Source of the DNA: JAHCHG01 sp038246645
GTDB taxonomy: Bacteria > Acidobacteriota > Blastocatellia > Pyrinomonadales > Pyrinomonadaceae
Reading direction: 5' to 3'
DNA length: 31,589 bases
NCBI GenBank assembly: GCA_038246645.1
Contig: JBBRVS010000042.1
Span: 1 to 31,589, forward strand
The position numbers were made by a program, and so were the translations under genes. A model generated the notes under the pieces. That model made no database searches, had not been told where the DNA came from, and saw nothing but the letters and a program-made list of their open reading frames with translations. Shown here one piece after another: positions 6,675-16,640 of the stretch; position 1 is the stretch's first letter, and every line of letters starts with the position of its first letter.

Positions 6675-9600
6675 ATGAAAAAAAATCTATTGTCCAAAAT
6701 TATCTTTTCTGTATTTCTTGCGGCGGTAGTTTTTGTTTTTCCGTTAATTTTAGCGCAGCCCGAACAGCCTGAAATTCCTGCCGGAGAAAAAAAGATCACG
6801 GAGAAAGGCACGACCGATCCGGCTTTTTTCGGAAGATACAATCTGCGTATTTTTACCGACAAAGACGGTTTGCCGCAAAATACGGTGCAGGCAATGACTT
6901 TTGATCAAAAGGGCTATTTATGGGTTGGAACTCAGGACGGCGCGGCGGTTTATAACGGCAGAAGCTGGAAGGTCGTTAATATGCCGCAGCGAACCGTTTC
7001 AAACTTTGTCAGAAGTATTCTAGCGGCAAGCGACGGCAGTCTGTGGTTCGGCAAATCCGAAGGCGGCGCAGTTCGTCTCAAGAATGGAGAATGGACTGTC
7101 TATTCATCCGAATCGGGACTTTCCGGTAAAAACGGGAATGCGCTGATCGAGACGAAAAATTCCAACGGAGATTCGATCATCTGGATCGGAACCGAAACCG
7201 GTTTAAGCGCGTTTGACGGAACGAATTGGACAACTTACAACTCGTCAAACGGTTTGCCGGCAAACGAAATTTTAAGTTTGGGCGAAACTTTTGAAGAGAA
7301 CGGAAAAAGCAGTTTGTGGGTTGGAACGGCTAAAGGATTATCGCGTTTTTATGACGGCGTATGGGAAACTTTTGTTCCGGAAGATGCCGCAAATGTAAGA
7401 ATAAGATCGCTTTTGCCGACAAAATCCGCAAACGGACAAAATATGCTGTGGGTCGGTGCGGGAAATAGTGTTCTGTCTTTTGATATAACCGAAAAAAAAT
7501 GGACAAATCTTGATGCGGAAGCACGCTTTATTAAAAATAGTGTGGTCGCTTTAGCCGAAACTATTAACAATAACAAGGAAAAAAGTTTGTGGGTCGGACT
7601 CGACGGCGGCGGATTGGCGCATCTTGACAAGGGAAAATGGCAGTTATTGACGATGCGTGAAGGTCTTCCGGTCAACAGCGTGTTCGGGTTGCTGCAAAGT
7701 CCGGGCAGAGAAGCGACGGAATCTTTATGGATCGGCAGCGACGGCGGCGGTTTGGCGCGGCTGCCGCTGGACAGCTGGAAAAGTTTCAATACCAAAAACG
7801 GTCTTCCGGCGGATTCCGTTTTTGCCATTTATGAATCGCAAAACGATGCGGGAAACGCCTTCTGGTTCGGCACATACGCGGGCGGTTTGGCGCGGCTTGA
7901 AAACGGCGAGTGGACGATTTTCAACACTTCAAACGGGCTTCCCGACAACACCGTTTTCGAAATTTTCGAAACCACGCTCGATAACGGCGCAAAGGTTTTA
8001 TGGGCTTGCACTAAAGGAAGCGGTTTGGCACGCTTTGAAAACGGACGCTGGGTTCAGGGAAAAGTAGAAAAAGAGATCGGAAAAGTCAGTGTTCGCTCGA
8101 TGTTTGCCACACTTAATGAGCAAAAAGAAAGAGTGATCTGGGCAGCGACCGGTCGCGGAGTTGCGCGTTTATATAAGGACGAATGGACTTTTTACAATAC
8201 TTCGAGCGGATTTCCGACCAATAACATTTTTGATTTTGAAGAAAGCATCGGTGAAGACGGCAAATCCGTTTTGTGGATCGCCACCGGCGGCAGCGGCGTA
8301 ATTCGTTTAGAAGATGAAAAATGGCAGGTTTTCGATATGCACCACGGTCTGCCGACGAATTTTGTTCTCAGCATTCATTTGAGCCGTCCTGAAAACGGTA
8401 AGGAATATATGTGGGTCGGAACGGAAGGCGGCGGCGCGGCGCGAATGGACATCAGAGCAAGCGAGCCGCGCTGGGAAGTTTTCGATGACGCCAGCACGCC
8501 GAGATTATCAAATAATACGATCTATCAAATTCGTGAAGACCAAAATGAAAGACTCTATTTTTTCCATAACAAAGGCGTGACCAGATTTACGCCGTCCGCC
8601 AATTCGGAGAATGCCGCGACTGAATATGAAATCCGCAATTTCACGGTCGAAGACGGTTTGCCGTCGAATGAAGGAAACGGCGGCGCATCATTCGTTGATT
8701 CCAAAGGTCGGATTTGGGGCGGAACGGTCGGCGGCGCAACCTTCTTCGATCCGGCTTTGGAAATAGCGGAAAAAACTTCAAAACCTTTGCATATCGAAAG
8801 TATTTTTGTCAATGACAAGCCGCGAGATTTCAGCACTAACAAAACGCTCGAATACAATGAAAATCATTTGATGTTCGAATATTCACTGCTTTCTTTTACC
8901 CACGAACAGGAAATTCAATATCAAACTCAGCTGATCGGAATTGATCCCGCGCCGTCTGCCTGGACAAAAGATTATAAAAAAGATTATGCCGCACTTGCGC
9001 CGGGAGATTATGAATTCAAAGTTTGGGGAAAAGATTATGCGGGAAATGTCTCCGAACCCGTAACTTATGCGTTCACGGTAAATCCGGCTCTCTGGCAAAC
9101 GTGGTGGGCTTATCTGTTTTATGCGTTGGCGATGATTTTTTTGGTTTTTGCCGCCATGCGTTTCCGCACGGCAGCTTTGCAAAACAGAAACCGCTCGCTC
9201 CAGAGCAAAGTCGGCGAACGAACCCGCGAGCTTGCCGAAAAGGTCGAGCAGCTGAAAGAATCCGAGAAGAAAGCCTACAGTTACGCGCAGGCAAAAAGCC
9301 AGTTTTTGGCTAATATGAGCCACGAAATCCGCACGCCGCTCAACGGCGTTATCGGAATGACCGGACTTCTGCTCGATACGAAATTGACCGGACAACAGCG
9401 CGAACGGGCGGAAATGGTCAAGCGTTCCGGCGAATCGCTGCTCAGAATTATCAACGACATTCTCGATTTTTCAAAAATAGAAGCGAAAAAACTGGAATTG
9501 GAAAAGATTGATTTTGATTTAATCGCGGCGGTCGAAGACGTTCTGGAACTTGCCGCTTATAAAGCACAATCCAAAGGACTGGAATTAATTTTACTCACAG

Positions 9601-11267
9601 AACGCGGAACGCCGACGTTGGTCAACGGCGATCCGCTCCGCCTGCGCCAAATACTGATAAATCTGGTTGATAATGCCATCAAGTTCACCAAAAAAGGCGA
9701 GATCAGCGTTCGTCTGCGGTCGGTCGTCGCGGAAGATTCGCAGAAAATTACCATTCGTTTTGAAGTCAAAGACACCGGAATCGGAATCGAACGGGAAACT
9801 CTGAGCGATCTTTTTCAGCCGTTCACGCAAGCCGATAATTCAACCACGCGCATTTACGGCGGAACGGGTTTGGGATTGACTATTTCAAAACAACTCGTTG
9901 AAATGTTAGGCGGACAAATCGGAGTCGAGAGTGAAACCGGAAAGGGAAGCACTTTTTGGTTCACCGCCGATTTCGGCAAACCCGAAACCGTTCAAGAATC
10001 TTCCGGAATTTTGACGGATTTTAACAAGAAAAAAATTCTGATAATCAGCGCAAACGAAAACTTGCGGCAGAGTCTTCTCGCACAGATCAATAACTGGAAT
10101 TTAGAAACCGTCAGTTTTGATAAAATCCCCGCGCATTTTGAAGACGTTGAATTTACCGATTCGATAAATGCGGTCATATTCGACGCGGTTTCATTAGAAA
10201 ATGACCGGAAAACAATTGAAGATGTGCGAGCCGAACTCGGTAAATCGGGAATACCTTTAATCATTCTGACCAGAGTTTTTGAAAAAAATATTGCGGCGGA
10301 AAACGTCTATTGTTTATCAAAACCGGTTCGCCGTTTATCTTTGAACCGGATTTTGTGTGCGGCATTATTTCCCGGGCAATACGACCACCGCGCAACTTTG
10401 CCGGAAACAAACGGAAATTCGACATATTCGGACGAATATAAAACGGTTTCCGAAAACCGAACAAATGCGGCATTTTCTAATGCAAAACTGCTTTTGGTTG
10501 AAAATGACTACACCAATCAAAGAGTCGCCGTAGCGATGCTCGAACCGCTCGGTTTTGAAGTGGACGTGGCTGATAACGGATACGAAGCACTTAATAAAAT
10601 GGAGAAATCCGAATACGATCTGATTTTGATGGATTGCCAGATGCCGGAAATGGATGGTTTCGAGACGACCAAGCACATTCGCAAAAATGAACATAAAGAC
10701 CGGCATATTCCGGTAATCGCTTTGACGGCAAGCATTTTGCCGGAAGAAAAATCGCGCTGTTTTGAGGTCGGAATGGATGATTATCTGACAAAACCCTTAG
10801 ATAAAGAGATATTTTATTCCGTCCTCGACAGATGGCTGCCGAAATCGGAATTGCTTTCCGCAAATAATTCCGATGATCCGGCTTCTGAATTTGAAGAAAA
10901 TGATTTAACTGCCCTAAATCAACTGAATCCTAAAATCCTCAAAACCCTGCGCCGCCTCGATGCGGCGAATGAAAACTTTTTAGAAGAAATCATTGATGTG
11001 TTTAACGTCGAAAGTCTGCAAAGAATAGAACTGCTGAAAAAATCTCTAGCCGAATTTAATGCGGAATCCCTCCGGCAAACAGCCCACACACAAAAAGGCG
11101 CATCTTTGAGTCTGGGCGCGGAAAATTTGGCAGAAATTTGTGAAAAGCTGGAAAATGTTCAGGAAATTGACGAGTTTGAAACGATAAAAGAGTTGATAAA
11201 TGAACTGGAAATCGAGTTTTTACGGGTAAAAACGACGCTTGAAAGGGAAAAAAATAAAAAAGATTAA
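6675..11267 (+). CDS. Propeller-sensor hybrid histidine kinase (HisKA-HATPase-REC-REC-Hpt)
   Basis: This 1530-residue one-protein phosphorelay starts with a signal peptide (about 1-27). Fourteen blade-like repeats (pattern LWVGT.GGGLARL..G.W, then GLP.N.V) cover about 45-690, enough for two seven-bladed periplasmic propellers. A Y_Y_Y-type domain (about 710-805) and one membrane segment (about 811-830) follow. The cytoplasmic part has a coiled coil, HisKA with H883 in NMSHEIRTPLNG, and an ATPase domain with N box near 996, DTGIGI near 1033 and GGTGLGL near 1062. The first receiver (about 1118-1230) is degenerate. The second is intact, with D1320 in LMDCQMPEMDG. The Hpt domain has H1471. Propeller hybrid kinases in other bacteria often sense glycans; the ligand here is unknown. 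Confidence 0.95.
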   Translation: MKKNLLSKIIFSVFLAAVVFVFPLILAQPEQPEIPAGEKKITEKGTTDPAFFGRYNLRIFTDKDGLPQNTVQAMTFDQKGYLWVGTQDGAAVYNGRSWKVVNMPQRTVSNFVRSILAASDGSLWFGKSEGGAVRLKNGEWTVYSSESGLSGKNGNALIETKNSNGDSIIWIGTETGLSAFDGTNWTTYNSSNGLPANEILSLGETFEENGKSSLWVGTAKGLSRFYDGVWETFVPEDAANVRIRSLLPTKSANGQNMLWVGAGNSVLSFDITEKKWTNLDAEARFIKNSVVALAETINNNKEKSLWVGLDGGGLAHLDKGKWQLLTMREGLPVNSVFGLLQSPGREATESLWIGSDGGGLARLPLDSWKSFNTKNGLPADSVFAIYESQNDAGNAFWFGTYAGGLARLENGEWTIFNTSNGLPDNTVFEIFETTLDNGAKVLWACTKGSGLARFENGRWVQGKVEKEIGKVSVRSMFATLNEQKERVIWAATGRGVARLYKDEWTFYNTSSGFPTNNIFDFEESIGEDGKSVLWIATGGSGVIRLEDEKWQVFDMHHGLPTNFVLSIHLSRPENGKEYMWVGTEGGGAARMDIRASEPRWEVFDDASTPRLSNNTIYQIREDQNERLYFFHNKGVTRFTPSANSENAATEYEIRNFTVEDGLPSNEGNGGASFVDSKGRIWGGTVGGATFFDPALEIAEKTSKPLHIESIFVNDKPRDFSTNKTLEYNENHLMFEYSLLSFTHEQEIQYQTQLIGIDPAPSAWTKDYKKDYAALAPGDYEFKVWGKDYAGNVSEPVTYAFTVNPALWQTWWAYLFYALAMIFLVFAAMRFRTAALQNRNRSLQSKVGERTRELAEKVEQLKESEKKAYSYAQAKSQFLANMSHEIRTPLNGVIGMTGLLLDTKLTGQQRERAEMVKRSGESLLRIINDILDFSKIEAKKLELEKIDFDLIAAVEDVLELAAYKAQSKGLELILLTERGTPTLVNGDPLRLRQILINLVDNAIKFTKKGEISVRLRSVVAEDSQKITIRFEVKDTGIGIERETLSDLFQPFTQADNSTTRIYGGTGLGLTISKQLVEMLGGQIGVESETGKGSTFWFTADFGKPETVQESSGILTDFNKKKILIISANENLRQSLLAQINNWNLETVSFDKIPAHFEDVEFTDSINAVIFDAVSLENDRKTIEDVRAELGKSGIPLIILTRVFEKNIAAENVYCLSKPVRRLSLNRILCAALFPGQYDHRATLPETNGNSTYSDEYKTVSENRTNAAFSNAKLLLVENDYTNQRVAVAMLEPLGFEVDVADNGYEALNKMEKSEYDLILMDCQMPEMDGFETTKHIRKNEHKDRHIPVIALTASILPEEKSRCFEVGMDDYLTKPLDKEIFYSVLDRWLPKSELLSANNSDDPASEFEENDLTALNQLNPKILKTLRRLDAANENFLEEIIDVFNVESLQRIELLKKSLAEFNAESLRQTAHTQKGASLSLGAENLAEICEKLENVQEIDEFETIKELINELEIEFLRVKTTLEREKNKKD

Positions 11268-11322
11268 ACTAAACTGAGTTCGGTATTATATCAATTTGCT
11301 AAATAAAATAAGAAAAAACTTG

Positions 11323-11361
11323 ACCGTTAAGCAGGCGGTCTTTGACCGCCTGCTTAACGGT
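11323..11361. repeat. Perfect 18-bp hairpin between convergent genes
   Basis: ACCGTTAAGCAGGCGGTC pairs perfectly with its complement across a TTT loop. It lies between the convergent hybrid kinase and receiver-GGDEF genes. There is no T-run after the stem, so it may be a REP-type palindrome used as a transcription barrier rather than a standard intrinsic terminator. Confidence 0.8.
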
Positions 11362-11426
11362 TCTCGATTTATTTGTGCAACTCGGTATTAGTTTGCAAAT
11401 TGACGTTAAAATATGACTGATTCGAG

Positions 11427-12362
11427 TCAGGAACGAATTGATTTCTGTCTTTTTTTCTCATACATCATAACATCGGCTTGCGCCAGAAATCTCTGAATGG
11501 AAAAATCTTCTTCGACGCTGATTTTTGTAGTTCCGATACTTAGCGATAATTTAAAAAGATAATCAGAGGTTTTATTAAATTGGCTGATGTTATCTTCGAG
11601 TCTGGTTACGCCTGTTCCGAAACCGCTCGAAGGAATCTGCGATTCGAGAATGACAAATTCATCGCCGCCGATTCGGGCGATGATGTCCGAAGCGCGAAAA
11701 GTCTGCTGCAAAATATTCGCCGTTTGTTTGATCGCTTCCGAACCGGTTTCATGACCGAATGTATCATTGATAATTTTCAGCCCGTCCATATCCGAATAAA
11801 TGAGCGAAATTTCATTGCCGGAGCGCAAGGATGCTTTGATATGCTGTTCGGCAAGCGTAAAAAACCCTCTCCGGTTGTAAAGTCCCGTCAGTTCATCCGT
11901 CAGCGAAAGATTTCGCAGACTTTCCTGCGCCATATTCAGGTCTGCCAGAGCTTTTTCCAGTTCTTTAACGCGCTGCTCCAGACTTTTTTGCAGTCCGATA
12001 ATTCTCGAACCGGAATCAACTCTGGCACGCAGTTCGTCGTGATCGAAAGGTTTCGTAATATAATCGTCCGCGCCGGCTTCGAGTCCGCGGATGACACTTT
12101 GTTTTCCGCTTAGTGCCGTCAGAAGGATGATATAAATCGGGGTCGAATCCTGATTTTCACGCACTCTGCGGCAAACTTCGATGCCGTCAATTCCGGGCAT
12201 TGTCAGATCTAAAACCGCCATTTCGACCGTCTCTTTTTGCCGCAGAACTTCCCACGCGGCAATTCCGTCGGAGGTTTCGATCACATTGTGTCCCCACGAT
12301 TCTAAGACCGTACGTAAAAGACGGCGGGAAACTGTTTCATCTTCGGCGATCAATATCTTCAA
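11427..12362 (-). CDS. Receiver-GGDEF diguanylate cyclase
   Basis: This 311-residue protein has an N-terminal receiver (1-120), with E7/D8, phospho-acceptor D52 in VLDLTMPGIDG and K104 in ITKPFD. A helical linker (about 124-152) leads to a GGDEF domain (about 153-305). The active-site motif GGDEF is exact at 232-236, and an inhibitory RxxD (RASD, 223-226) sits five residues before it. It should therefore make cyclic-di-GMP, be switched by phosphorylation and be product-inhibited. The only sensible start is a TTG at 12362. It is convergent with the propeller kinase and lies 306 bases downstream of the second hybrid kinase on the same strand; both could be its phosphate donors. Confidence 0.95.
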   Translation of the reverse strand: MKILIAEDETVSRRLLRTVLESWGHNVIETSDGIAAWEVLRQKETVEMAVLDLTMPGIDGIEVCRRVRENQDSTPIYIILLTALSGKQSVIRGLEAGADDYITKPFDHDELRARVDSGSRIIGLQKSLEQRVKELEKALADLNMAQESLRNLSLTDELTGLYNRRGFFTLAEQHIKASLRSGNEISLIYSDMDGLKIINDTFGHETGSEAIKQTANILQQTFRASDIIARIGGDEFVILESQIPSSGFGTGVTRLEDNISQFNKTSDYLFKLSLSIGTTKISVEEDFSIQRFLAQADVMMYEKKRQKSIRS

Positions 12363-12480
12363 AATAGGTTTCGGCTCCCGTAAATAACGGGTATTTTGAC
12401 AGGAAAAGAATGTGAACTCAAGTAATCCGGGCAGCTTTTGAAATTTTCGGAAAGCGGAATTTTGAGGCTGAAACTTAAAC

Positions 12481-12504
12481 TATCTCCAGTCTTAATTGGA
12501 GATA
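12481..12504. repeat. Small perfect hairpin
   Basis: TATCTCCA and TGGAGATA form an 8-bp stem with an 8-base loop in the spacer between the two minus-strand signalling genes. There is no T-run on the minus strand after it, so its role is unclear. Confidence 0.4.
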
Positions 12505-12514
12505 CAAGAGAAAA

Positions 12515-12637
12515 TTTAACACAGAGAAGATGCACACGGATGAAGCCGGATAAAGGCAAGATAAAGACCAATGAATGTTCCTAAAGCAATGAATTATCTG
12601 TCCTTATCATCTTAAATCTGTGTGCATCTGTGTTAAA
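12515..12637. repeat. Palindromic TTTAACACAGA...TCTGTGTTAAA element
   Basis: Two arms of about 22-27 bases are inverted. The left is TTTAACACAGA, GAAG spacer, ATGCACACGGAT; the right is ATCTGTGTGCATC then TGTGTTAAA. They enclose about 75 bases of non-coding sequence. Degenerate elements of this composition recur at 26594-26652 and near 31508-31589. With the hairpin at 12481, the element accounts for most of the 306-base gap between the receiver-GGDEF and second hybrid kinase genes. Confidence 0.7.
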
Positions 12638-12668
12638 AACATTGCTGATTTTCTAATCAAGACTCAGG

Positions 12669-15600
12669 TTAAACTAAAATCTCGCGGCTGTGCATTTCCA
12701 GTAGGTCGCGCAGTTCGGGAAATAAAGATTCGATTTCCTTGAAGGTCGAATTTATATTTTTCAGGTTGTTTGCCGTCGCCTCCGTTTCAATCCTAAAGCA
12801 TAGATCGGCAATATATGTCGCACCCATATTTCCGCAGCTGCCCTTTAAACCGTGAGCCTCGGTCTTTATGCGGGAAAAGTCTTTTTCTTTTACAGCGTCG
12901 CGCAAATAATTTATTTTTTCTGCCGAATCTTCAATAAACAGCAAGATAATCTCATTAACAACATCGAAACCGATGTCATTTTCCAGTTCGTTTATCCGGG
13001 CTTTAACGGTTTTGGCGATAGTCTTATCAGCATTTTCGTTTGAACTGTTTTCTGTAAATGCTTGATCATCCGGTAATTTTTCGCTTTTTTCGGCAACGCC
13101 CGAATCTTTTTTCAGCCACTTTCTAATGGTATTTTCGAGGTTTTCCTGAGAAAAAGGCTTGGCAAGATAATCGTCCATTCCGGCGGCAAAACATTTTTCG
13201 ATTTCGTCCGGCATCACATTGGCGGTAATCGCAATAATCGGAATTCGTTTTTCGCTCTCTTCATTGCGGCGGATTTCTTCCGTCGCGCCGTAACCGTCCA
13301 TTTCCGGCATCTGGCAATCCATCAAAACCAGAGCGTATTGATTTTTCTTTAGTGCGCTTAAAGCCTCAAAACCGTTTTCGGCAATGTCGGCACGATAGCC
13401 GATGCGTTCGAGCTGGATTTTAATCAGTTTTTGATTGACCGCATTATCTTCGACGAGCAGAATCAATTCCTTGTTTTTATAGCGATTTTCTTTGATCGTA
13501 TGTCTTGTTACGAGTTGTTTTTTAACGGGCGTTTTTTGATCGTCGGGTTTAACCCGGGTTCCGGCGGAAACGGCGGAAATGCAATCGAACAGATCGGCTT
13601 GCTTGATCGGTTTGATGAGATAACCGTCAATGTTGATTTTTTTAGCGACTCTGCCGTGTCCGCGCCGCCCGAATGAAGGCATCAAAATTATTCGCGTGTC
13701 TTTGGTGCGCGAATCGGCTTTGATTTCGCGGGCGAGCTTGAAACCGTCCATTTCCGGCATTAATAAATCGAGAATGACGAGATTAAAAGGATTGCCGCGT
13801 TCGGCGGCGGTTTGCAATGTTTCCAGGGCGGTTTTCCCGTCTTCGGCTTCTTCGCCGCTGATGCCGAATGATTTTATCTGATAACTCAAAATTTTGCGAT
13901 TTGTTTCATTATCGTCAACAATCAGCGTTCGCAAATTAGTCAGATCGGCGGGCGGAATTTGCTTTTGTTTTTTAGCGGCGGGCTGTTTTTCAAAAACAGC
14001 GGTAAATGTAAAGGTCGAACCTTCGCCGAAATTACTTTCGACCGTGATATCGCCGTCCATCATTTCGATCAGCTGTTTGGAAATGGTTAAACCGAGTCCC
14101 GTTCCGCCGAACCGGCGCGTGATCGAACCGTCGGCTTGCGTAAAAGCGTGAAAAAGAGTTTTCTGCATTTCGGTGCGAATTCCGATTCCCGTATCACTGA
14201 CCGAAAAACGCAGGGTAATTGTTTTTTTCGTTTCCGTTTCTTTGGCGACACGCACGATAATTTCACCTGTTTCGGTAAATTTTACGGCGTTTCCGATCAG
14301 GTTTGTCAAAATCTGCCGCAATCTGCCCGGATCGCCGCACAGATCAACCGCGACATCGCTGTTGACGAGCGAAGCCAGTTCGATCTGTTTGCCGTCGGCT
14401 TGTTCGGCAAACATTTCGACCGAATTTTCAACCGTATTGCGCAGGTCGAAATCAATCTTGTCAAAACGCAGTTTGCCCGCTTCCATTTTTGAAAAATCAA
14501 GAATATCATTGATAATTGCCAGCAGAGACTCGCCGCTTTTCTTGATCGTTTCGAGATATTCGCGCTGAGTTTCATCGAGCGATGTGTCGGCTAAAAGATC
14601 GGTCATTCCGAGAACGCCGTTCATCGGCGTGCGAATTTCGTGCGACATATTTGCCAGAAATTCCGCTTTTATCCGCGCCGATTCAATCGCGACATTGCGG
14701 GCGTTTTTCAATTCGGTTTCCATCTGCTTGCGCTCGGTTACGTCAACCGCGTGTCCCAGAATATACGATTCTTCATCCGGCTTTTCGTAGAACGTGTTGT
14801 TATATTCCCAAACTCTTATTTCACCGGATGTGCAAACAACCTTAAATATTCCCGAAAGTTCGCCGGTTTTCCGGATTTTTTCCAGATATTTTTCAAACGC
14901 CGGTCTGCCGGAAGGCGGAATAAATTCCGACAGATTTTTGCCGATCATCTCGTTCGGATGATAGCCGACCGAATTTGCCGCCGCCGGATTTATGGAAATC
15001 AGTGTGCCGTCGAGTTTGTGCGTGCAGATAAAACCCAGACTTTTTTCGACAATATCGCGGTTATGCTGTTCGCTGATGCGAAGTTCTTCGCCGGCGCGAT
15101 GGCGTTCCATTATTTCATATTTCAGATCGTGATTTGCCCTAACCGATTCCCGGTTGCGCCGCCGCGCTTCCTGCGTAAAATAAACCGCCACAACCAGCAG
15201 CCCGGACATTATGAGTCCTAAAATCAGCGTTGCTTCGTCTGCCGGAGAATGCAGACTTTGAATCGTTCGAATGTTCGGGAAAATACGTGCATTCCAAGCC
15301 GCGCCGTGAGATTTTATTGCTACTTCCGTTACCCAATGCTCGTGATTTTTCGTCAGTTCTTCGCCGTGTTGAAAAACAACTTCACCGTCGTCAATTAGTT
15401 CAAGCGAATAATTTCCGGCAAAATCGGGCGGCAGAGCGGAATTGAATAATTCTTCCGTGCGAAAGACACCGATGATAAATCCGCCGAATTTATCACCGTG
15501 ATAAATCGGTGTGTAAATTATGATGCCCGAACCGCCTTGCGAGAGCGTATGCTTTCTGGTTAAAACCGTTACGCGATTGTCGCGGGCATATTCCAGAGCG

Positions 15601-16640
15601 ATTCTTCTGTCCGTATAAGTTTTCAGATTCAGGTTTATCGCTTCTTCGTTTCCGGCTTCCGGCTCGACCCAGCGAATAAAAAACGACGAATCAGCCCATT
15701 CGATTGTCTGATAACTGTCGTAATCTTTGATATAGCGGCGGGCATCGGCTTGCCACTCATCACGCGGCGTTCCCCGGGGACGTTGCGCCCAGCGGTTTGC
15801 CATTTGTTCGAGGGTGAGAATGCGCGTATTCAGCTCCATTTCAAGCTGTTTTTTCAAATTATGCGATTCAATCTGAATCGTATGCTCGATATTGCCGTGT
15901 TCCTGATTGTAAAGTGCCTGCCACAAACCGAATGTGACCGTGATTGCTCCGACGGTTACCAGCGACGGCAGCCAATGCGGGGCATTTATTCTTTGACGTT
16001 TGGCTCTCGTCCACGCCAACGCGACCAAGCCCAAGCCGATAAAAACAATGCCGATTGCCGTATGAAACGCCATTTGTGCTAATTGTCCCCAGCCGTGCGT
16101 GGTCGGAACGTCAGACCAATAGGCAAACAGAGCAATCAATCCGAGTGCCGTTATAACTGCGCCGAGTAAGGCTGTAAACAGCAGCGAACTATTTTTTGAA
16201 GTGATTTTTTTACCCAGTAAAAAGGCAATTCCGGTAAAGAAAAAACACAATGCGGCAATCGGCGACATTCTGCCGGGATAAGTATTTTCGACATTAATAT
16301 AAGCCGGCATCAATAACTCATCAATGCCGAAATTTACGCCGAGAGGATATTGAACAAAAGTTAGTAAAGAAAAAATTATTAAGATTATGCCGATTAAAAA
16401 TGCCGGACTTCGTTTCATTAAACTAAAGAGAAAGCCGATTCCGCATAATAAAAATCCGAGGGCGGCATTGTATTGCATCGGCAAGAAAACCGGGAGGATT
16501 TTAATCAAAGTCTCGTTACCCGTATGCCAGCCGATCAAAACCGTCAGACCGATCAAAATAATAATACTGCTGATAATTAACTGTCCGATTTTTATAGAAA
16601 CAGAGTAGATTTTTTGTTTTTTGGGAAGTTCCGTTTTCAT
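12669..16640 (-). CDS. CHASE-PAS hybrid histidine kinase (HisKA-HATPase-REC-REC-Hpt)
   Basis: This 1323-residue protein has about seven N-terminal membrane segments (residues 15-215). A CHASE-like extracellular sensor (about 245-430, with RWVEPEAGNE and GFIIGVFRTEELF) and a further membrane segment near 470-488 follow. Next are a PAS domain (about 520-640), HisKA with H667 in NMSHEIRTPMNG, and an ATPase domain with DTGIGI and GGTGLGLTISKQL. The first receiver has D958 (ILDLLMPEMDG) and the second D1108 (LMDCQMPEMDG). The Hpt domain has H1263 in EAHGLKGSCGNMG. All phosphorelay residues are present. The receiver-GGDEF gene follows on the same strand. CHASE domains bind small molecules outside the cell; the ligand cannot be predicted. 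Confidence 0.95.
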   Translation of the reverse strand: MKTELPKKQKIYSVSIKIGQLIISSIIILIGLTVLIGWHTGNETLIKILPVFLPMQYNAALGFLLCGIGFLFSLMKRSPAFLIGIILIIFSLLTFVQYPLGVNFGIDELLMPAYINVENTYPGRMSPIAALCFFFTGIAFLLGKKITSKNSSLLFTALLGAVITALGLIALFAYWSDVPTTHGWGQLAQMAFHTAIGIVFIGLGLVALAWTRAKRQRINAPHWLPSLVTVGAITVTFGLWQALYNQEHGNIEHTIQIESHNLKKQLEMELNTRILTLEQMANRWAQRPRGTPRDEWQADARRYIKDYDSYQTIEWADSSFFIRWVEPEAGNEEAINLNLKTYTDRRIALEYARDNRVTVLTRKHTLSQGGSGIIIYTPIYHGDKFGGFIIGVFRTEELFNSALPPDFAGNYSLELIDDGEVVFQHGEELTKNHEHWVTEVAIKSHGAAWNARIFPNIRTIQSLHSPADEATLILGLIMSGLLVVAVYFTQEARRRNRESVRANHDLKYEIMERHRAGEELRISEQHNRDIVEKSLGFICTHKLDGTLISINPAAANSVGYHPNEMIGKNLSEFIPPSGRPAFEKYLEKIRKTGELSGIFKVVCTSGEIRVWEYNNTFYEKPDEESYILGHAVDVTERKQMETELKNARNVAIESARIKAEFLANMSHEIRTPMNGVLGMTDLLADTSLDETQREYLETIKKSGESLLAIINDILDFSKMEAGKLRFDKIDFDLRNTVENSVEMFAEQADGKQIELASLVNSDVAVDLCGDPGRLRQILTNLIGNAVKFTETGEIIVRVAKETETKKTITLRFSVSDTGIGIRTEMQKTLFHAFTQADGSITRRFGGTGLGLTISKQLIEMMDGDITVESNFGEGSTFTFTAVFEKQPAAKKQKQIPPADLTNLRTLIVDDNETNRKILSYQIKSFGISGEEAEDGKTALETLQTAAERGNPFNLVILDLLMPEMDGFKLAREIKADSRTKDTRIILMPSFGRRGHGRVAKKINIDGYLIKPIKQADLFDCISAVSAGTRVKPDDQKTPVKKQLVTRHTIKENRYKNKELILLVEDNAVNQKLIKIQLERIGYRADIAENGFEALSALKKNQYALVLMDCQMPEMDGYGATEEIRRNEESEKRIPIIAITANVMPDEIEKCFAAGMDDYLAKPFSQENLENTIRKWLKKDSGVAEKSEKLPDDQAFTENSSNENADKTIAKTVKARINELENDIGFDVVNEIILLFIEDSAEKINYLRDAVKEKDFSRIKTEAHGLKGSCGNMGATYIADLCFRIETEATANNLKNINSTFKEIESLFPELRDLLEMHSREILV

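Noticed and set aside
8883..9395. 170-codon minus-strand frame inside the propeller kinase
   Set aside because: It overlaps the Y_Y_Y, membrane and HisKA segments of a clear gene and has no recognisable motif.
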